From Candidatus Microthrix parvicella Bio17-1 (lineage in GTDB: Bacteria; Actinomycetota; Acidimicrobiia; Acidimicrobiales; Microtrichaceae), in the NCBI RefSeq assembly GCF_000299415.1, contig NZ_AMPG01000001.1:186001-250000 (forward strand): DNA of 64,000 nucleotides, written 5' to 3'. Positions 17,966 to 26,550 of this stretch are shown here, piece after piece. Position 1 is the first letter of the stretch; every line of letters starts with the position of its first letter. A program made the position numbers and the translations under genes. The notes under the pieces are model-generated. The model did not search any database. It was not told where the DNA came from and saw only the letters and a program-made list of their open reading frames with translations.

Positions 17966-18889
17966 TCAGCCCAGGCGGTCGATCAGCTCACCGGAGGATG
18001 TGCCGCCGGACGGACGGCTCGACCGGGCGCGGGCCACTGCCCTGTCGAGGCCCTTGCGGGACCTGCGGCCGGTCTCTTCCACCGATGCCAGCAGCGCTTT
18101 GGCGTTGGCCTCCGCATCTCGCTGCACCGACGCGGCCGCCTTGGCCGCCTTCTTCCGGCTCCGCCGTCCGGCATCCGCTGCGGCGTCGCGAAGCTCGTGG
18201 GCGCGGTCCTCACCGGCCAACCGAAGGGCCACCGCCTGATCGATGGCGTCCTCGCGCGCCTTGTCTGCGGCCTCCTTGGCCTGGGCCTTCGCCCGCTTAC
18301 GAGCCTTACGCCCCTTCACCTTGGCCGCATCCACCGCGTCGGCGGCCTCCTGTGCCTGTGCCTTGGCGTTGGCGAGCGCATCAGCCATCAGCGTCTTGGC
18401 CTGCTTGCGAGCCTTTCGGGAGGACTTACTCACCGCATCGGCCTCGGCACGAGCGGCATGCTGCAGCGAACGCTTGGCCTTGCGCCCACCATCGCGTGCG
18501 TCATGAGCCAGCACGGTCAACTGGGCACGGGCCTCGTCCGTGGTCTGCCTGCCCTGCTTGCGGGCCTTCTTCGCCAGCCTCGCGCCATCCGCCTGCGCCC
18601 GCTTGGCCGCCTTCGCGGTCTGCTTGCGGGACCTGCGGCTTTGCCGGGTCACCTTCTTGGTCCGCCCCCGGGCCGCGTCCACCACCTCGGCTCCCTCGGT
18701 CCTGGCCACCTCGGCCACCTTCGCAGCCAATTCCTTGGTGTCCTCGAGGGTGTCGACCAGTTCATGGCGGGCCACATCGGCCACGTCCAATGCGCTCTTC
18801 TTGAACACTCCGAGGAACCGCTTGGCGCTTTCAGCACCCTCCTCGGCCGTGTGACGAACGTCGTCGACTGCGTCCTGGGTCTTGGTCAT
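17966..18889 (-). CDS. Lys/Arg/Ala-rich helical protein (histone H1-like or phasin-like)
   Basis: 307 aa from ATG 18889 with a strong GGAGGAA site 5 bases before it. Residues 1-80 are predicted amphipathic helix without the extreme basic bias (AESAKRFLGVFKKSALDVADVARHEL). From about 85 on, the sequence alternates runs such as RKARKQAKTL, KGRKARKRAKAQAKEAADKA and RRSRKKAAKAAASVQRDAEA, with no hydrophobic core, Cys or Trp. Histone H1/HupS tails and polyhydroxyalkanoate-granule phasins share this composition, as do LEA-like proteins, so DNA binding and granule binding are both possible. It lies 44 bp downstream of hisC on the same strand. Confidence 0.65.
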   Translation of the reverse strand: MTKTQDAVDDVRHTAEEGAESAKRFLGVFKKSALDVADVARHELVDTLEDTKELAAKVAEVARTEGAEVVDAARGRTKKVTRQSRRSRKQTAKAAKRAQADGARLAKKARKQGRQTTDEARAQLTVLAHDARDGGRKAKRSLQHAARAEADAVSKSSRKARKQAKTLMADALANAKAQAQEAADAVDAAKVKGRKARKRAKAQAKEAADKAREDAIDQAVALRLAGEDRAHELRDAAADAGRRSRKKAAKAAASVQRDAEANAKALLASVEETGRRSRKGLDRAVARARSSRPSGGTSSGELIDRLG

Positions 18890-18933
18890 GTGATTCCTCC
18901 GCGGGCGGGTGTGGGTGCGTACCTTAGTGGCGC

Positions 18934-20022
18934 TCAGTCCAATTCGAGTACCAACGTGAGCGCCTCGATAAACGCCCGATTCTCCTTGGGTGTGCCCACC
19001 GTGACCCTGAGGCAGCCGTCCAGGCCCGGCCAGGACGCACAGTTGCGCACCAGCACCCCCCGGTCGACCAAACGTTGCCAGACGTCGGCCCCCTTCTGAG
19101 CAGCCGGGCGGAAGAGCACGAAATTGGCCGAGGAGGGCCACGACTCCACGTCGAGTTCGCCAAAACGTGCCTCGATCCAGCCCCGCTGTTCGGTGATCCG
19201 TGAGACCCGGCGGTCCATCTCATCGACATGTTCGAGCGCCAATACACCGGCGGTCTGAGTCATGACGTCGAGGTGATAGGGCAGGGCTACCTTTTCGACC
19301 GCCGAGATCACCCACTGCGGGCCAACGAGGTAACCCAGCCTGACCGCGGCCATCGACCAGGTCTTGGAGAAGGTCCGGGTAACCACCAGTGACACTTCGG
19401 GCCCGGCCAGTTCGGCGGCCGTCCATGGGGCGAACTGACCGTAGGCCTCGTCGACCACCAGCAGGGAACCCACTGCGCCGCATGCCTCAAGAGCGGCGAC
19501 CACCACCTCCCGGGTCTCGGCCAGACCTGTGGGATTGTTTGGATTGCACAGGAAGGTGATGCTCGGCTGGTGACGGGCGATGGCCTCGGCCACCGTGGCA
19601 GGGTCGAGCGTGAAATCCTCCGCACGCGGCTCGCTGACCACGTCGGTGCCGGTCATCCGGCAGATATGGCCGTGCAGCGCGTACGTCGGTTCAAACGTGA
19701 GCGCCCGCCTGCCCGCACCGCCGAAGGCGAGGGCCAGGCACTGCAACACCTCGTTGGAGCCGTTGGCCGCAAAAACCCGGTCGGCGGTGGTGCCCTCCAC
19801 CTCGGCGATGCGGGTCCGCAGCCGAGTGGCTTCACGATCCGGGTAGCGGTTCCAGTCGGCGTTGGCCAGCAACTCACCGAGGCGCCGACCAAAGTCGACA
19901 GGTGGCGGCTCCGGGGCCTCGTTGGTGTTCAGGCGGACCGCCACGTCCAGCTGAGGCGAGTGGTACCCGGGAATCAGCGCGACGTCGCTGCGCACCTTCG
20001 GCCGAACGGTGGGGCGGTTCAT
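18934..20022 (-). CDS. hisC: Histidinol-phosphate aminotransferase
   Basis: 362 aa fold-type I aminotransferase. It shows LNTNEAPEPPP, DWNRYPDREATRLR, FAANGSNEVLQCL, TFLCNPNNPTG, VVDEAYGQFA and the PLP lysine in TRTFSKTWSMAAVRLGY (Lys220). It transfers an amino group from glutamate to imidazole acetol phosphate. The start ATG 20022 overlaps the hisD stop by four bases. Confidence 0.94.
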   Translation of the reverse strand: MNRPTVRPKVRSDVALIPGYHSPQLDVAVRLNTNEAPEPPPVDFGRRLGELLANADWNRYPDREATRLRTRIAEVEGTTADRVFAANGSNEVLQCLALAFGGAGRRALTFEPTYALHGHICRMTGTDVVSEPRAEDFTLDPATVAEAIARHQPSITFLCNPNNPTGLAETREVVVAALEACGAVGSLLVVDEAYGQFAPWTAAELAGPEVSLVVTRTFSKTWSMAAVRLGYLVGPQWVISAVEKVALPYHLDVMTQTAGVLALEHVDEMDRRVSRITEQRGWIEARFGELDVESWPSSANFVLFRPAAQKGADVWQRLVDRGVLVRNCASWPGLDGCLRVTVGTPKENRAFIEALTLVLELD

Positions 20023-21308
20023 GACCTTCCCATCCTCATGCGTACCGACTCGGCGTGGGCCACGAGACCCTCGGCCTCGGCCAACGCGATGACATCCGGG
20101 CCGATTCGCCCCAGTGCCGTTTCGTCGACGGTGACCGTGTGGTGCCGGCGCAGGAAGTCGTCCACCGTCAGGGCGGAGGAGAACCGTGCGGTTCCGCTGG
20201 TGGGCAGCACGTGGGAGGGCCCGGCCAGGTAGTCGCCCACCGAGGCCGGGCTGAAGCGCCCACAGAACACCGCGCCGGCGTTGCGTACCCGGGTTGCCAC
20301 CGTCTCGGCGTCGACGACCAGAAGCTCGAGGTGCTCGGGGGCGATCCGATCGCTCACCGCCAGTGCGGAGTCCAGGTCATCCACCAGCACCAGGTGTCCT
20401 GCGCTCGCCAGCGTGGCCTCGATATCGCTCCGCCGCGGTGCCGCCGCCACCTGGGCCGTGATCTCCGCGCCTACCGCCTCGGCCACGGCCTCGTCCCAGG
20501 TGATCAACCACGCCAGTCCGTCAGGCCCATGTTCGGCCTGCAGGATCACGTCGGCCGCTGCCTCTGCTGCCGGAACCGAGCCGTCGGCGATCACCACCAC
20601 CTCCGAGGGTCCGGCGAACGCGCTGGGAACGCCGACCACACCGGCCACCTCGCGCTTGGCCAACGCCACGTATCGGTTACCAGGACCGCAGATCACGTCC
20701 ACCGGCGCAATCGTCTCGGTTCCGTAGGCCAGCGCAGCGATCGCCTGCGCACCCCCGACCGCGAAGACCTCGTCAACACCCGCTGCCCGGGCCGCGGCCA
20801 GCGTGACCGGGGCGACGCCATCGGCGCCCGCCGGAGGCACACAGACCACCACCTGCTCGACACCGGCGACCCTGGCGGGCACGGCGGTGTGGATGACCGT
20901 GGAGGGGTAGGCCGCCCGACCGCCTGGCACGTAGCACCCGGCACGACGCACAGGCGAGTAGGCCGACACGATCCGCACCCCGGTGGTTGGGTTGACGAAC
21001 TCGCTGGACGTCCGCATCTGGTGGCGGTGATAGGCGTCGACAGACGCCACCGCCGCCTCCAATGCCCGCTGCAGGACGGGCGCGGTCTGTTCCCAGGCGC
21101 GATCCAGATCGTCGGTGGGCACCCGCACGTCGTCCAGGTGGGCGCCGTCAAAGCGGGTCGTCAGCTCGATCAATGCGGCGTCGCCGTCGGCGCGCACCGA
21201 CTCGATGATGCCGCGCACCACCTCGGTTGGTTCGTCGCCGTCCAGCACGGGACGGGGCAGGTCGGCGGCGGGGTCGGCGGTGTTTCGTCGGTCAAGAATG
21301 CTCAGCAC
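20019..21308 (-). CDS. hisD: Histidinol dehydrogenase
   Basis: 429 aa from GTG 21308 (VLSILDRRNT), matching the usual 430-residue HisD; the frame is open further upstream but without similarity. Family sections are AGCYVPGGRAAYPSTVIHTAVPA, GTETIAPVDVICGPGNRYVALAK, FAGPSEVVVIADGS, LQAEHGPDGLAWL, APEHLELLV and FSPASVGDYLAGPSHVLPTSG. The zinc-binding Gln/His residues fall in QAEHG. It performs the two NAD-dependent oxidations from histidinol to histidine. First gene of hisD-hisC; hisA/priA, hisG and hisE are not in this window. Confidence 0.94.
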   Translation of the reverse strand: MLSILDRRNTADPAADLPRPVLDGDEPTEVVRGIIESVRADGDAALIELTTRFDGAHLDDVRVPTDDLDRAWEQTAPVLQRALEAAVASVDAYHRHQMRTSSEFVNPTTGVRIVSAYSPVRRAGCYVPGGRAAYPSTVIHTAVPARVAGVEQVVVCVPPAGADGVAPVTLAAARAAGVDEVFAVGGAQAIAALAYGTETIAPVDVICGPGNRYVALAKREVAGVVGVPSAFAGPSEVVVIADGSVPAAEAAADVILQAEHGPDGLAWLITWDEAVAEAVGAEITAQVAAAPRRSDIEATLASAGHLVLVDDLDSALAVSDRIAPEHLELLVVDAETVATRVRNAGAVFCGRFSPASVGDYLAGPSHVLPTSGTARFSSALTVDDFLRRHHTVTVDETALGRIGPDVIALAEAEGLVAHAESVRMRMGRS

Positions 21309-21332
21309 GGGCGCGGAGGCTATAACAGGCCG

Positions 21333-21524
21333 ATGAGCATCACCGCCGAGTTGTCCGCGCTGTCCACCGCCCTGGACGAGCTGACCGCCCGGGTGGTCGG
21401 CCTGGCTGACGGGCGCGGAGCCGACGATGAAGACCCCATCCGCGCCGACCTCCAAGAGGTTGAACGACAGCTGACGCAGGCGGCCCGCAGGGTGGCCAAG
21501 TCGCTGCGTTCACTCAATGCGTGA
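21333..21524 (+). CDS. Small helical protein of unknown function
   Basis: 63 aa (MSITAELSALSTALDELTARV...). One long Leu/Ala-rich helix, an acidic ADDEDP turn, then a second helix with VERQLTQAARRVAKSL. It begins 24 bp from the hisD start in the divergent direction. Its last 15 bases overlap the 3' end of the opposing hydrolase gene. No ribosome-binding site is evident. Coding is supported only by composition and by fit into the gap; function unknown. Confidence 0.5.
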   Translation: MSITAELSALSTALDELTARVVGLADGRGADDEDPIRADLQEVERQLTQAARRVAKSLRSLNA

Positions 21525-22532
21525 GGGCACTTCGGCGCCCACCGAAAACGACGTGAGCAGCGACGCAAGTTCCACCGGCCGGTCGCCCTGCACCGAATGG
21601 CCCGCCCCAACAACCGTGCATACCCGGGCATCGGGCTGACGACGCCTCAACTCGGCCTCGTCGTCGTCGTCGACCACCGGCGAGGTGGCACCACGTACCA
21701 GCAAAAGCGGCCGGGTGATGGCCGAGACGTCCCCCCACAAGTCGCCGTGGGCACCATTGGGCCGTTGGCCCATTGGACGCCGATCGTAATTCCATTGCCA
21801 CGAGCCGTCCTCGGTCCGGTGGGCATTGTGAAGGATGCCACGCCGAAGCGAATCGGTGCTCCGGGTTGGATTGAACTCCAACGTGCGGTCGAAGATCTCC
21901 CCGAACCCGGCAAAGCTCTGCGGCCCCTCGATAAAGGCATGTACATCAGCGGCCTTGTCCCGGGTGACCCCGGGCGTGATGTCGATCAGCGCCAAGCGTC
22001 GGCACAGTTCAGGGTTGGCGGCCACCAGCGCGGTCGCCGTCAGGCCCCCCAGCGACATGCCCACCACCGTTTCGGGCTCAAAGTTCAGCTGCGCCATGGC
22101 CATGGCAACCGTCTCGGCATTGGTCTGGGGGTCGTATCGTGCGTCGCTCCGCCAGGCCGAGTGTCCGTGTCCAGGCAGGTCGAAGGCCACCGCGTCAACC
22201 GTGGGGTCGGTACCCAGGATGGGATTGCGCGCCGGATCGGACAGCGCCAACAGCACGGTGTCCCACGTGTGGGCATTCTGTGCACCTCCGTGGAGGAACA
22301 CCCACTGCGGGGTCCCCGATCCCCACCGCAGGAACGACAGGTCGGGGCGTCCGTCATCGAGGCTCACCCGGTGGCGGGTGACGTTCGGCGGCTGAGGCCC
22401 GCCCAGGTTGTACTCGGCGCGGTTCTGGGCGAAGTAGTCAAACTCGTCGTACACAAACTCAGGGCGGTCCGGATGCAGAACACCCTGGGAATCGCCGGAG
22501 TCGAAGTCACGGTCCTCATCGTCGCGGGTCAC
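21510..22532 (-). CDS. Alpha/beta hydrolase
   Basis: 340 aa from GTG 22532 (VTRDDEDRDF); the open frame upstream overlaps the next gene. A non-conserved N-terminus of about 55 residues is followed by the fold: FLHGGAQNAHTWD (oxyanion region), FDLPGHGHSAW, nucleophile elbow VVGMSLGGLTATAL, and the catalytic His in VVGAGHSVQGDRPVE. Substrate cannot be predicted. It lies 11 bp downstream of the membrane glycosyltransferase-like gene and probably shares its transcript. Confidence 0.82.
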   Translation of the reverse strand: MTRDDEDRDFDSGDSQGVLHPDRPEFVYDEFDYFAQNRAEYNLGGPQPPNVTRHRVSLDDGRPDLSFLRWGSGTPQWVFLHGGAQNAHTWDTVLLALSDPARNPILGTDPTVDAVAFDLPGHGHSAWRSDARYDPQTNAETVAMAMAQLNFEPETVVGMSLGGLTATALVAANPELCRRLALIDITPGVTRDKAADVHAFIEGPQSFAGFGEIFDRTLEFNPTRSTDSLRRGILHNAHRTEDGSWQWNYDRRPMGQRPNGAHGDLWGDVSAITRPLLLVRGATSPVVDDDDEAELRRRQPDARVCTVVGAGHSVQGDRPVELASLLTSFSVGAEVPSRIE

Positions 22533-22543
22533 GCCGATCAGTC

Positions 22544-23938
22544 TTACCAGGGCGAGCCCAGCATCACGGCCATGGCAAGGCCGGAGACGAGTTGAACGCC
22601 CAGCGCGCCGCGCTGCCAACGCAACGGGATGGCCCCGGTCGCCACGGTCAGCCAAGGGACGAACGGCAACCAAATGCGCTCAACCTCACCCTTGGACAAC
22701 CCCGACATCTCGGCGACCGCCAACCCGGCCAGTGCGCCGCCCACCAAGATCCACGCACCCACCCGACGTTTCCCGGGCAGCGCGGCCAGCACCACCGGCC
22801 CGATTGAGATGGCCAGGGCCAGGGGGTTGGACAATCGAAAAAACCCCGCCGGTCGTTGCGACGCCACCCCATCGTGGTATGCCTCCACAGTGCCGCGCAG
22901 ACCATCGAGCAACCAGAAACCCGCACCGGCCATCAGCAGGGTCGGGAGCGCTGCTGCAAACAGCGCCAGGCCGACCGGCGCCCACCGTCGGTGCCGGGCC
23001 AACACCACCAGGCACAAGGCAGTGGGAACCAGGAACAAGGCAGCCCCGTAGGTGCCGTGGGCAAGCAACCCGGCCAGCAGGCCTCCCAGCATCGCCATGG
23101 TGCCGCCGGCCCAGGGGTTCGATCTCGCACGGTCATCGCCGTGCCAAGCGCCCGACCGAACGGCAGCCAGCGCCAAGGCTGTGCCTGAAGCCACCGCCAC
23201 CGCAGCGAACACGGCGTCCACCGAGGTTGCCACCCAGATGACCGACGGGGTCAGCCCCACGAACACCGCCACCCTCCTGGCCTCCGACTCGTCCACCAGC
23301 GCGCGGACCGCTATGAGCACCAGCGGGCTTGCAAGGCAGGCGATGCCCACCAGCACCAGCGCTGAGCCACTCGCCCCGCTGATCCCCAGCCGCTCGAGCG
23401 CCTCAAGACCCAACACCGGGCCCGGAGGGTGGCCCTGCACATGAATTGGGTAGGTGCGAAGCTCCCGGGTGAAGGTACGGAGAAAATCGAAGGGATCGGT
23501 CACCGTGTTGCGGGCGGTGTACAGGTAGTCCTGGCGGCTGTCGAGTGGCGCTCCCAGGCGCCGCCAACCCCCATGCATGTTGATCGCCAGGGTCCAGCCC
23601 AACGACACCAGCCACGAACCGGGGAGGAGCCGGTTCCAAGCAAGTCGTCGAACGAGCGGCGGCCACCACACCAACAACGCCAGACCCAACACCACGGCAA
23701 CGACGAACTCCGGTTTGAAATCGAGTCGCCAGCGACCCATCAGGGGCGCCGCTCCAACAAACACCGTCCCGCCCTCGTCGAGGATGTTGCGACGCCATGC
23801 GAGCAGAACCCACATCAGCACCACCGCAGCCAACGGCAACGTCAGCCCGAGTCCCACCCGCCAGGCGCTCCACCTTCGCCGCTCGCAGTCATCCACCTGC
23901 GTGTCGACCGTCGGTGGGGTCCCACCGGTCACCCTCAT
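22544..23938 (-). CDS. Polytopic membrane protein, GT-C glycosyltransferase-like
   Basis: 464 aa with about ten hydrophobic segments (for example LTLPLAAVVLMWVLLAW, FVVAVVLGLALLVWW, ALVLVGIACLASPLVLIAV, LLAGLLAHGTYGAALFLVPTALCLVVLA). The first large extracytoplasmic loop holds DEGGTVF and, later, RTYPIHVQGHPPGPVLGLEAL. Acidic residues in the first loop and an HPPG motif in the next are typical of GT-C enzymes using polyprenyl-phosphate sugars. The downstream epimerase and GT2 genes support an envelope-glycan role. No specific family was recognised, so the substrate is unknown. Start ATG 23938 overlaps the epimerase stop by 4 bases. Confidence 0.65.
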   Translation of the reverse strand: MRVTGGTPPTVDTQVDDCERRRWSAWRVGLGLTLPLAAVVLMWVLLAWRRNILDEGGTVFVGAAPLMGRWRLDFKPEFVVAVVLGLALLVWWPPLVRRLAWNRLLPGSWLVSLGWTLAINMHGGWRRLGAPLDSRQDYLYTARNTVTDPFDFLRTFTRELRTYPIHVQGHPPGPVLGLEALERLGISGASGSALVLVGIACLASPLVLIAVRALVDESEARRVAVFVGLTPSVIWVATSVDAVFAAVAVASGTALALAAVRSGAWHGDDRARSNPWAGGTMAMLGGLLAGLLAHGTYGAALFLVPTALCLVVLARHRRWAPVGLALFAAALPTLLMAGAGFWLLDGLRGTVEAYHDGVASQRPAGFFRLSNPLALAISIGPVVLAALPGKRRVGAWILVGGALAGLAVAEMSGLSKGEVERIWLPFVPWLTVATGAIPLRWQRGALGVQLVSGLAMAVMLGSPW

Positions 23939-25020
23939 CGGGCGGGCGGGCGGCGGAGTGGTTCGTGTACGAATGCCGCCAGCCCATCGGAAGGTTGTAC
24001 CTGCGCCTCAAAGCCCAACACGCTTCGTGCCAGGTTCGCATCGGCCGTGACGTGGCGAACATCACCGATTCGATAGCCCCCAACCACCGCGGGTTCCAGG
24101 CCACGCCCGTCCTCCGCCGCCATCGTCCGCGCCATGTCCAGCAAGGTGAACGGATGCCCGGAGGCAACGTTGAGCGCTCCGGCGTAGGGCACCGGCCGTT
24201 CGAGCGCAGCAATGTTGGCGGCGGCCACATCGCTGACGTGCACGAAGTCGCGCCGCTGCCCACCGTCTTCAAACACCTGCGGGGGCCGACCGTTGGCCAA
24301 CTGCGAGCGAAAGATGGATGCCACGCCGGCATAGGGGGTGTCGCGCGGCATCCGCGGCCCGTACACGTTGTGGTAGCGAAGGGCCGTGGTGACGGTGCCC
24401 AACTCGGCGGAGGCCGCACCGCACAGGTGTTCCTGGTGGACTTTGGTGGCGGCGTACACATTGCGGGGATCGATCGCCGCATCCTCGGGCACCAGCCCGG
24501 TGGTCAGCTCGCGTCGACACGTCGGGCACCGGGGCTCCCATCGGTCGGCGTCAAGGTCGTCGCTTCGTCTTGGCAGCGGCGCCACGATGCCGTGGTCGGG
24601 GCACGCGTAACGACCCTCGCCGTAGACCACCATCGAGGACGCCAGCACGATGCGACCACCCCAGCCCGAGGCGGACATGGCGGCGAGCATCCGGGCGGTG
24701 CCCAGATCATTGTTGATCGCGTAGGCCGGGGCATCGGTCAGATCAACGCCGAGCCCCACCTTGGCCGCCTGATGACACACCGCGTCGATGCCCTCGAGCG
24801 CCCCATCCCAGGTCGCCTCCTCCGCCACGTCGGCCGACCGTGCCTCACCCGAGGCGGGGCCGAGTCGCCAGGTGGCGTTGGGATTCATCCACTCCGGCGG
24901 ACCATCGTGGGCGGCCGGGTCCAGGCTGTCGATCACCGTCACCGTGTGATTGCGTTCCACCAGCGCATCGACGATGTGTGAACCGATGAAGCCGGCACCT
25001 CCGGTTACGAGAACGTTCAT
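23935..25020 (-). CDS. NAD-dependent sugar epimerase with zinc-ribbon insertion
   Basis: 361 aa extended SDR from ATG 25020. It has NAD motif VLVTGGAGFIGSH (3-15), active-site NVYAATKVHQEHL with the YxxxK pair, and GPRMPRDTPYAGVASIFR. Between the catalytic Ser region (LASSMVVYGEGRY) and the YxxxK motif is an insertion of about 50 residues with Cys pairs: YACPDHG and, 26 residues on, PRCPTCRREL. Similar insertions occur in actinobacterial epimerases related to dTDP-L-rhamnose or UDP-glucose 4-epimerases (family knowledge, not searched). It is divergent from the GT2 gene 45 bp away. Confidence 0.85.
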   Translation of the reverse strand: MNVLVTGGAGFIGSHIVDALVERNHTVTVIDSLDPAAHDGPPEWMNPNATWRLGPASGEARSADVAEEATWDGALEGIDAVCHQAAKVGLGVDLTDAPAYAINNDLGTARMLAAMSASGWGGRIVLASSMVVYGEGRYACPDHGIVAPLPRRSDDLDADRWEPRCPTCRRELTTGLVPEDAAIDPRNVYAATKVHQEHLCGAASAELGTVTTALRYHNVYGPRMPRDTPYAGVASIFRSQLANGRPPQVFEDGGQRRDFVHVSDVAAANIAALERPVPYAGALNVASGHPFTLLDMARTMAAEDGRGLEPAVVGGYRIGDVRHVTADANLARSVLGFEAQVQPSDGLAAFVHEPLRRPPAR

Positions 25021-25064
25021 CGTCACCCTCCCTCGGAACGTTGCGTCGCATACCGTAGGTCGGC

Positions 25065-25757
25065 TTGGACAACACACAGCATGACCCATGGGCCGAGACC
25101 GTCGATGTCATTCTCCCGGCGCTGAACGAGGCGGCAGGCATCCGGTGGCTGTTGCCGCGTCTGCCGGAAGGGCACCGGGCCATCGTGGTGGACAACGGCT
25201 CCACCGACGGCACCGACGACATCGCCGAGGCCGGCGGTGCGTTGGTGGTGCACGAGCCCACCCGGGGCTTTGGTGCCGCCTGCTTCGCCGGGCTGTCCGC
25301 AGCGACCGCGCCGATCGTGGCGTTCATGGATGCCGACGCCAGCTTCGACCCCGTCGACCTCCCTCGCGTAACCGGCCCCGTCGCCTCGGGGGAGGTCGAC
25401 CTCATGCTGGGAGCCCGCTCGCCGCTTGACCGATCGACCGCCTGGCCGGCGCACGCCAGACTTGCCAACCGTTTCCTGGCCTGGGAGCTCCGCCGACGCG
25501 CGGGTTTGACACTGACCGACCTCGGACCCATGAGGGCCGCCCACCGCGAGCATCTGCTGGAACTGCAACTCACCGACCGCCGGTCAGGCTGGCCGCTGGA
25601 AATGGTCCTCCGGGCGGCCGACGCCGGTTGGCGGATCGAGGAGGTACCCGTTCAGTACCTGACCAGAGCCGGTCGCTCCAAGGTCACTGGAACGCTTCGC
25701 GGCACGTTGACGGCCGTGGCCGACATGGGTCGGATCCTCGGTGAGCGCGATGGCTGA
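25065..25757 (+). CDS. Family 2 glycosyltransferase
   Basis: 230 aa. The nucleotide-sugar binding GT-A fold is clear: VDVILPALNEAAGIRWLL, IVVDNGSTDGTDDIA, HEPTRGFGAACFAGL and the metal-binding DAD in AFMDADASFDPVDLP (89-91), with FLAWELRRRAGLTLTDLGPMRAAHRE after it. It resembles dolichyl-phosphate-mannose/glucosyl-phosphate-polyprenol synthase-type GT2 enzymes but has no C-terminal membrane helices. TTG 25065 gives the longest frame; the ribosome-binding site is poor, so the true start may be internal. It overlaps the next gene by 17 bases. Confidence 0.82.
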   Translation: MDNTQHDPWAETVDVILPALNEAAGIRWLLPRLPEGHRAIVVDNGSTDGTDDIAEAGGALVVHEPTRGFGAACFAGLSAATAPIVAFMDADASFDPVDLPRVTGPVASGEVDLMLGARSPLDRSTAWPAHARLANRFLAWELRRRAGLTLTDLGPMRAAHREHLLELQLTDRRSGWPLEMVLRAADAGWRIEEVPVQYLTRAGRSKVTGTLRGTLTAVADMGRILGERDG

Positions 25758-26400
25758 GCAGGCCGGTCCGGCATTTACAGCGATCGTGCTGGCGAAGACA
25801 CCCGTGCCAGGCCGTGTCAAGACCCGCCTGTGCCCGCCTTGCCGCCCGGACGAGGCGGCAGACATCGCACTTGGTGCCTTGCTCGATACCTTGAACTCGG
25901 TAGGTCTCGTACCCGCCGATCGTCACCTGTTGGTGCTCGACGGCACTCCCGGAGCCTGGCTGCCTGAGGATTGGGAGGTGATTCCCCAATGCGAGGGGGG
26001 TCTCGACCGTCGCCTGGGGGCCGCGTTCGCCAACGTGGCCGGCCCCGCCGTGCTGGTCGGCATGGACACTCCCCAACTCGACCCGACGATCGTCGAGGCA
26101 GCCGGCCGGACGGTCGCCTCCGATCACCGGCGAGCAGTGCTCGGCCTGGCCAACGACGGCGGATTCTGGATCGTTGCGCTCGCACGGGGCGGACCGGCGG
26201 ATTTCGAGGGGGTACCGATGAGCGTCGACGACACGGGTTCGCGGCAACTGGACCGCTTGACGCAACGCGGCCTGATCGTTGACCAAGTGAGCACCCTCAC
26301 CGATGTCGACCGTTGGGACGAGGCACGCTCGGTTGCGAAGGTGGCACCGCACGGCCAGTTCGCCCGTGCGGTTGAACGCGTGACCGCCCGCCTCGTGTGA
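25741..26400 (+). CDS. DUF2064 / GT-A-fold nucleotidyl- or glycosyltransferase-like protein
   Basis: 219 aa. It begins AIVLAKTPVPGRVKTRLCPPC, the hallmark N-terminus of the DUF2064 (TIGR04282-type) family, and continues with DRRLGAAFANV, VLVGMDTPQLDPTIVEAA and LGLANDGGFWIVAL. The fold is like CofC/GT-A enzymes. Members are often fused to or found beside GT2 glycosyltransferases, as here, with a 17-base overlap. The reaction is not established. The start may be GTG 25741 or the ATG four codons later. The stop codon lies inside the hairpin at 26380-26413. Confidence 0.82.
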   Translation: MSAMAEQAGPAFTAIVLAKTPVPGRVKTRLCPPCRPDEAADIALGALLDTLNSVGLVPADRHLLVLDGTPGAWLPEDWEVIPQCEGGLDRRLGAAFANVAGPAVLVGMDTPQLDPTIVEAAGRTVASDHRRAVLGLANDGGFWIVALARGGPADFEGVPMSVDDTGSRQLDRLTQRGLIVDQVSTLTDVDRWDEARSVAKVAPHGQFARAVERVTARLV

Positions 26401-26413
26401 GGCGGGCGGTCAC
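26380..26413. terminator. 15-bp perfect hairpin serving converging transcripts
   Basis: GTGACCGCCCGCCTC (26380-26394), loop GTGT, GAGGCGGGCGGTCAC (26399-26413). It covers the last seven codons of the DUF2064 gene and starts 7 bp beyond the 3' end of the opposing tRNA-Val, so it can end both transcripts. No U-tract. Confidence 0.7.
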
Positions 26414-26420
26414 GGAGAGT

Positions 26421-26493
26421 GGGCCGTACAGGATTCGAACCTGTGACCCCCTGCGCGTCATGCAGGTGCGCTAGCCAACTGCGCCAACGGCCC
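26421..26493 (-). tRNA. tRNA-Val (anticodon GAC)
   Basis: 73 nt, no encoded CCA. The 7-bp acceptor stem is GGGCCGT/ACGGCCC. The anticodon stem CCTGC/GCAGG encloses the loop ATGACGC, with T33 and anticodon GAC. The T arm contains GGTTCGAATCC. Downstream on the same strand is the 15-bp hairpin. Confidence 0.95.
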
Positions 26494-26550
26494 ATGAGCA
26501 AAGCTCGGGAGGGATGAACTGTAGCCGACGCGAAGCACCAGCACGAGCCC

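Noticed and set aside
20055-21524. Long 489-aa open frame on the plus strand
   Set aside because: It lies antisense to hisD, which has complete family motifs; the frame is a by-product of GC-rich third positions. Only its last 63 codons in the same frame (from 21333) extend past hisD and are kept as a small gene.
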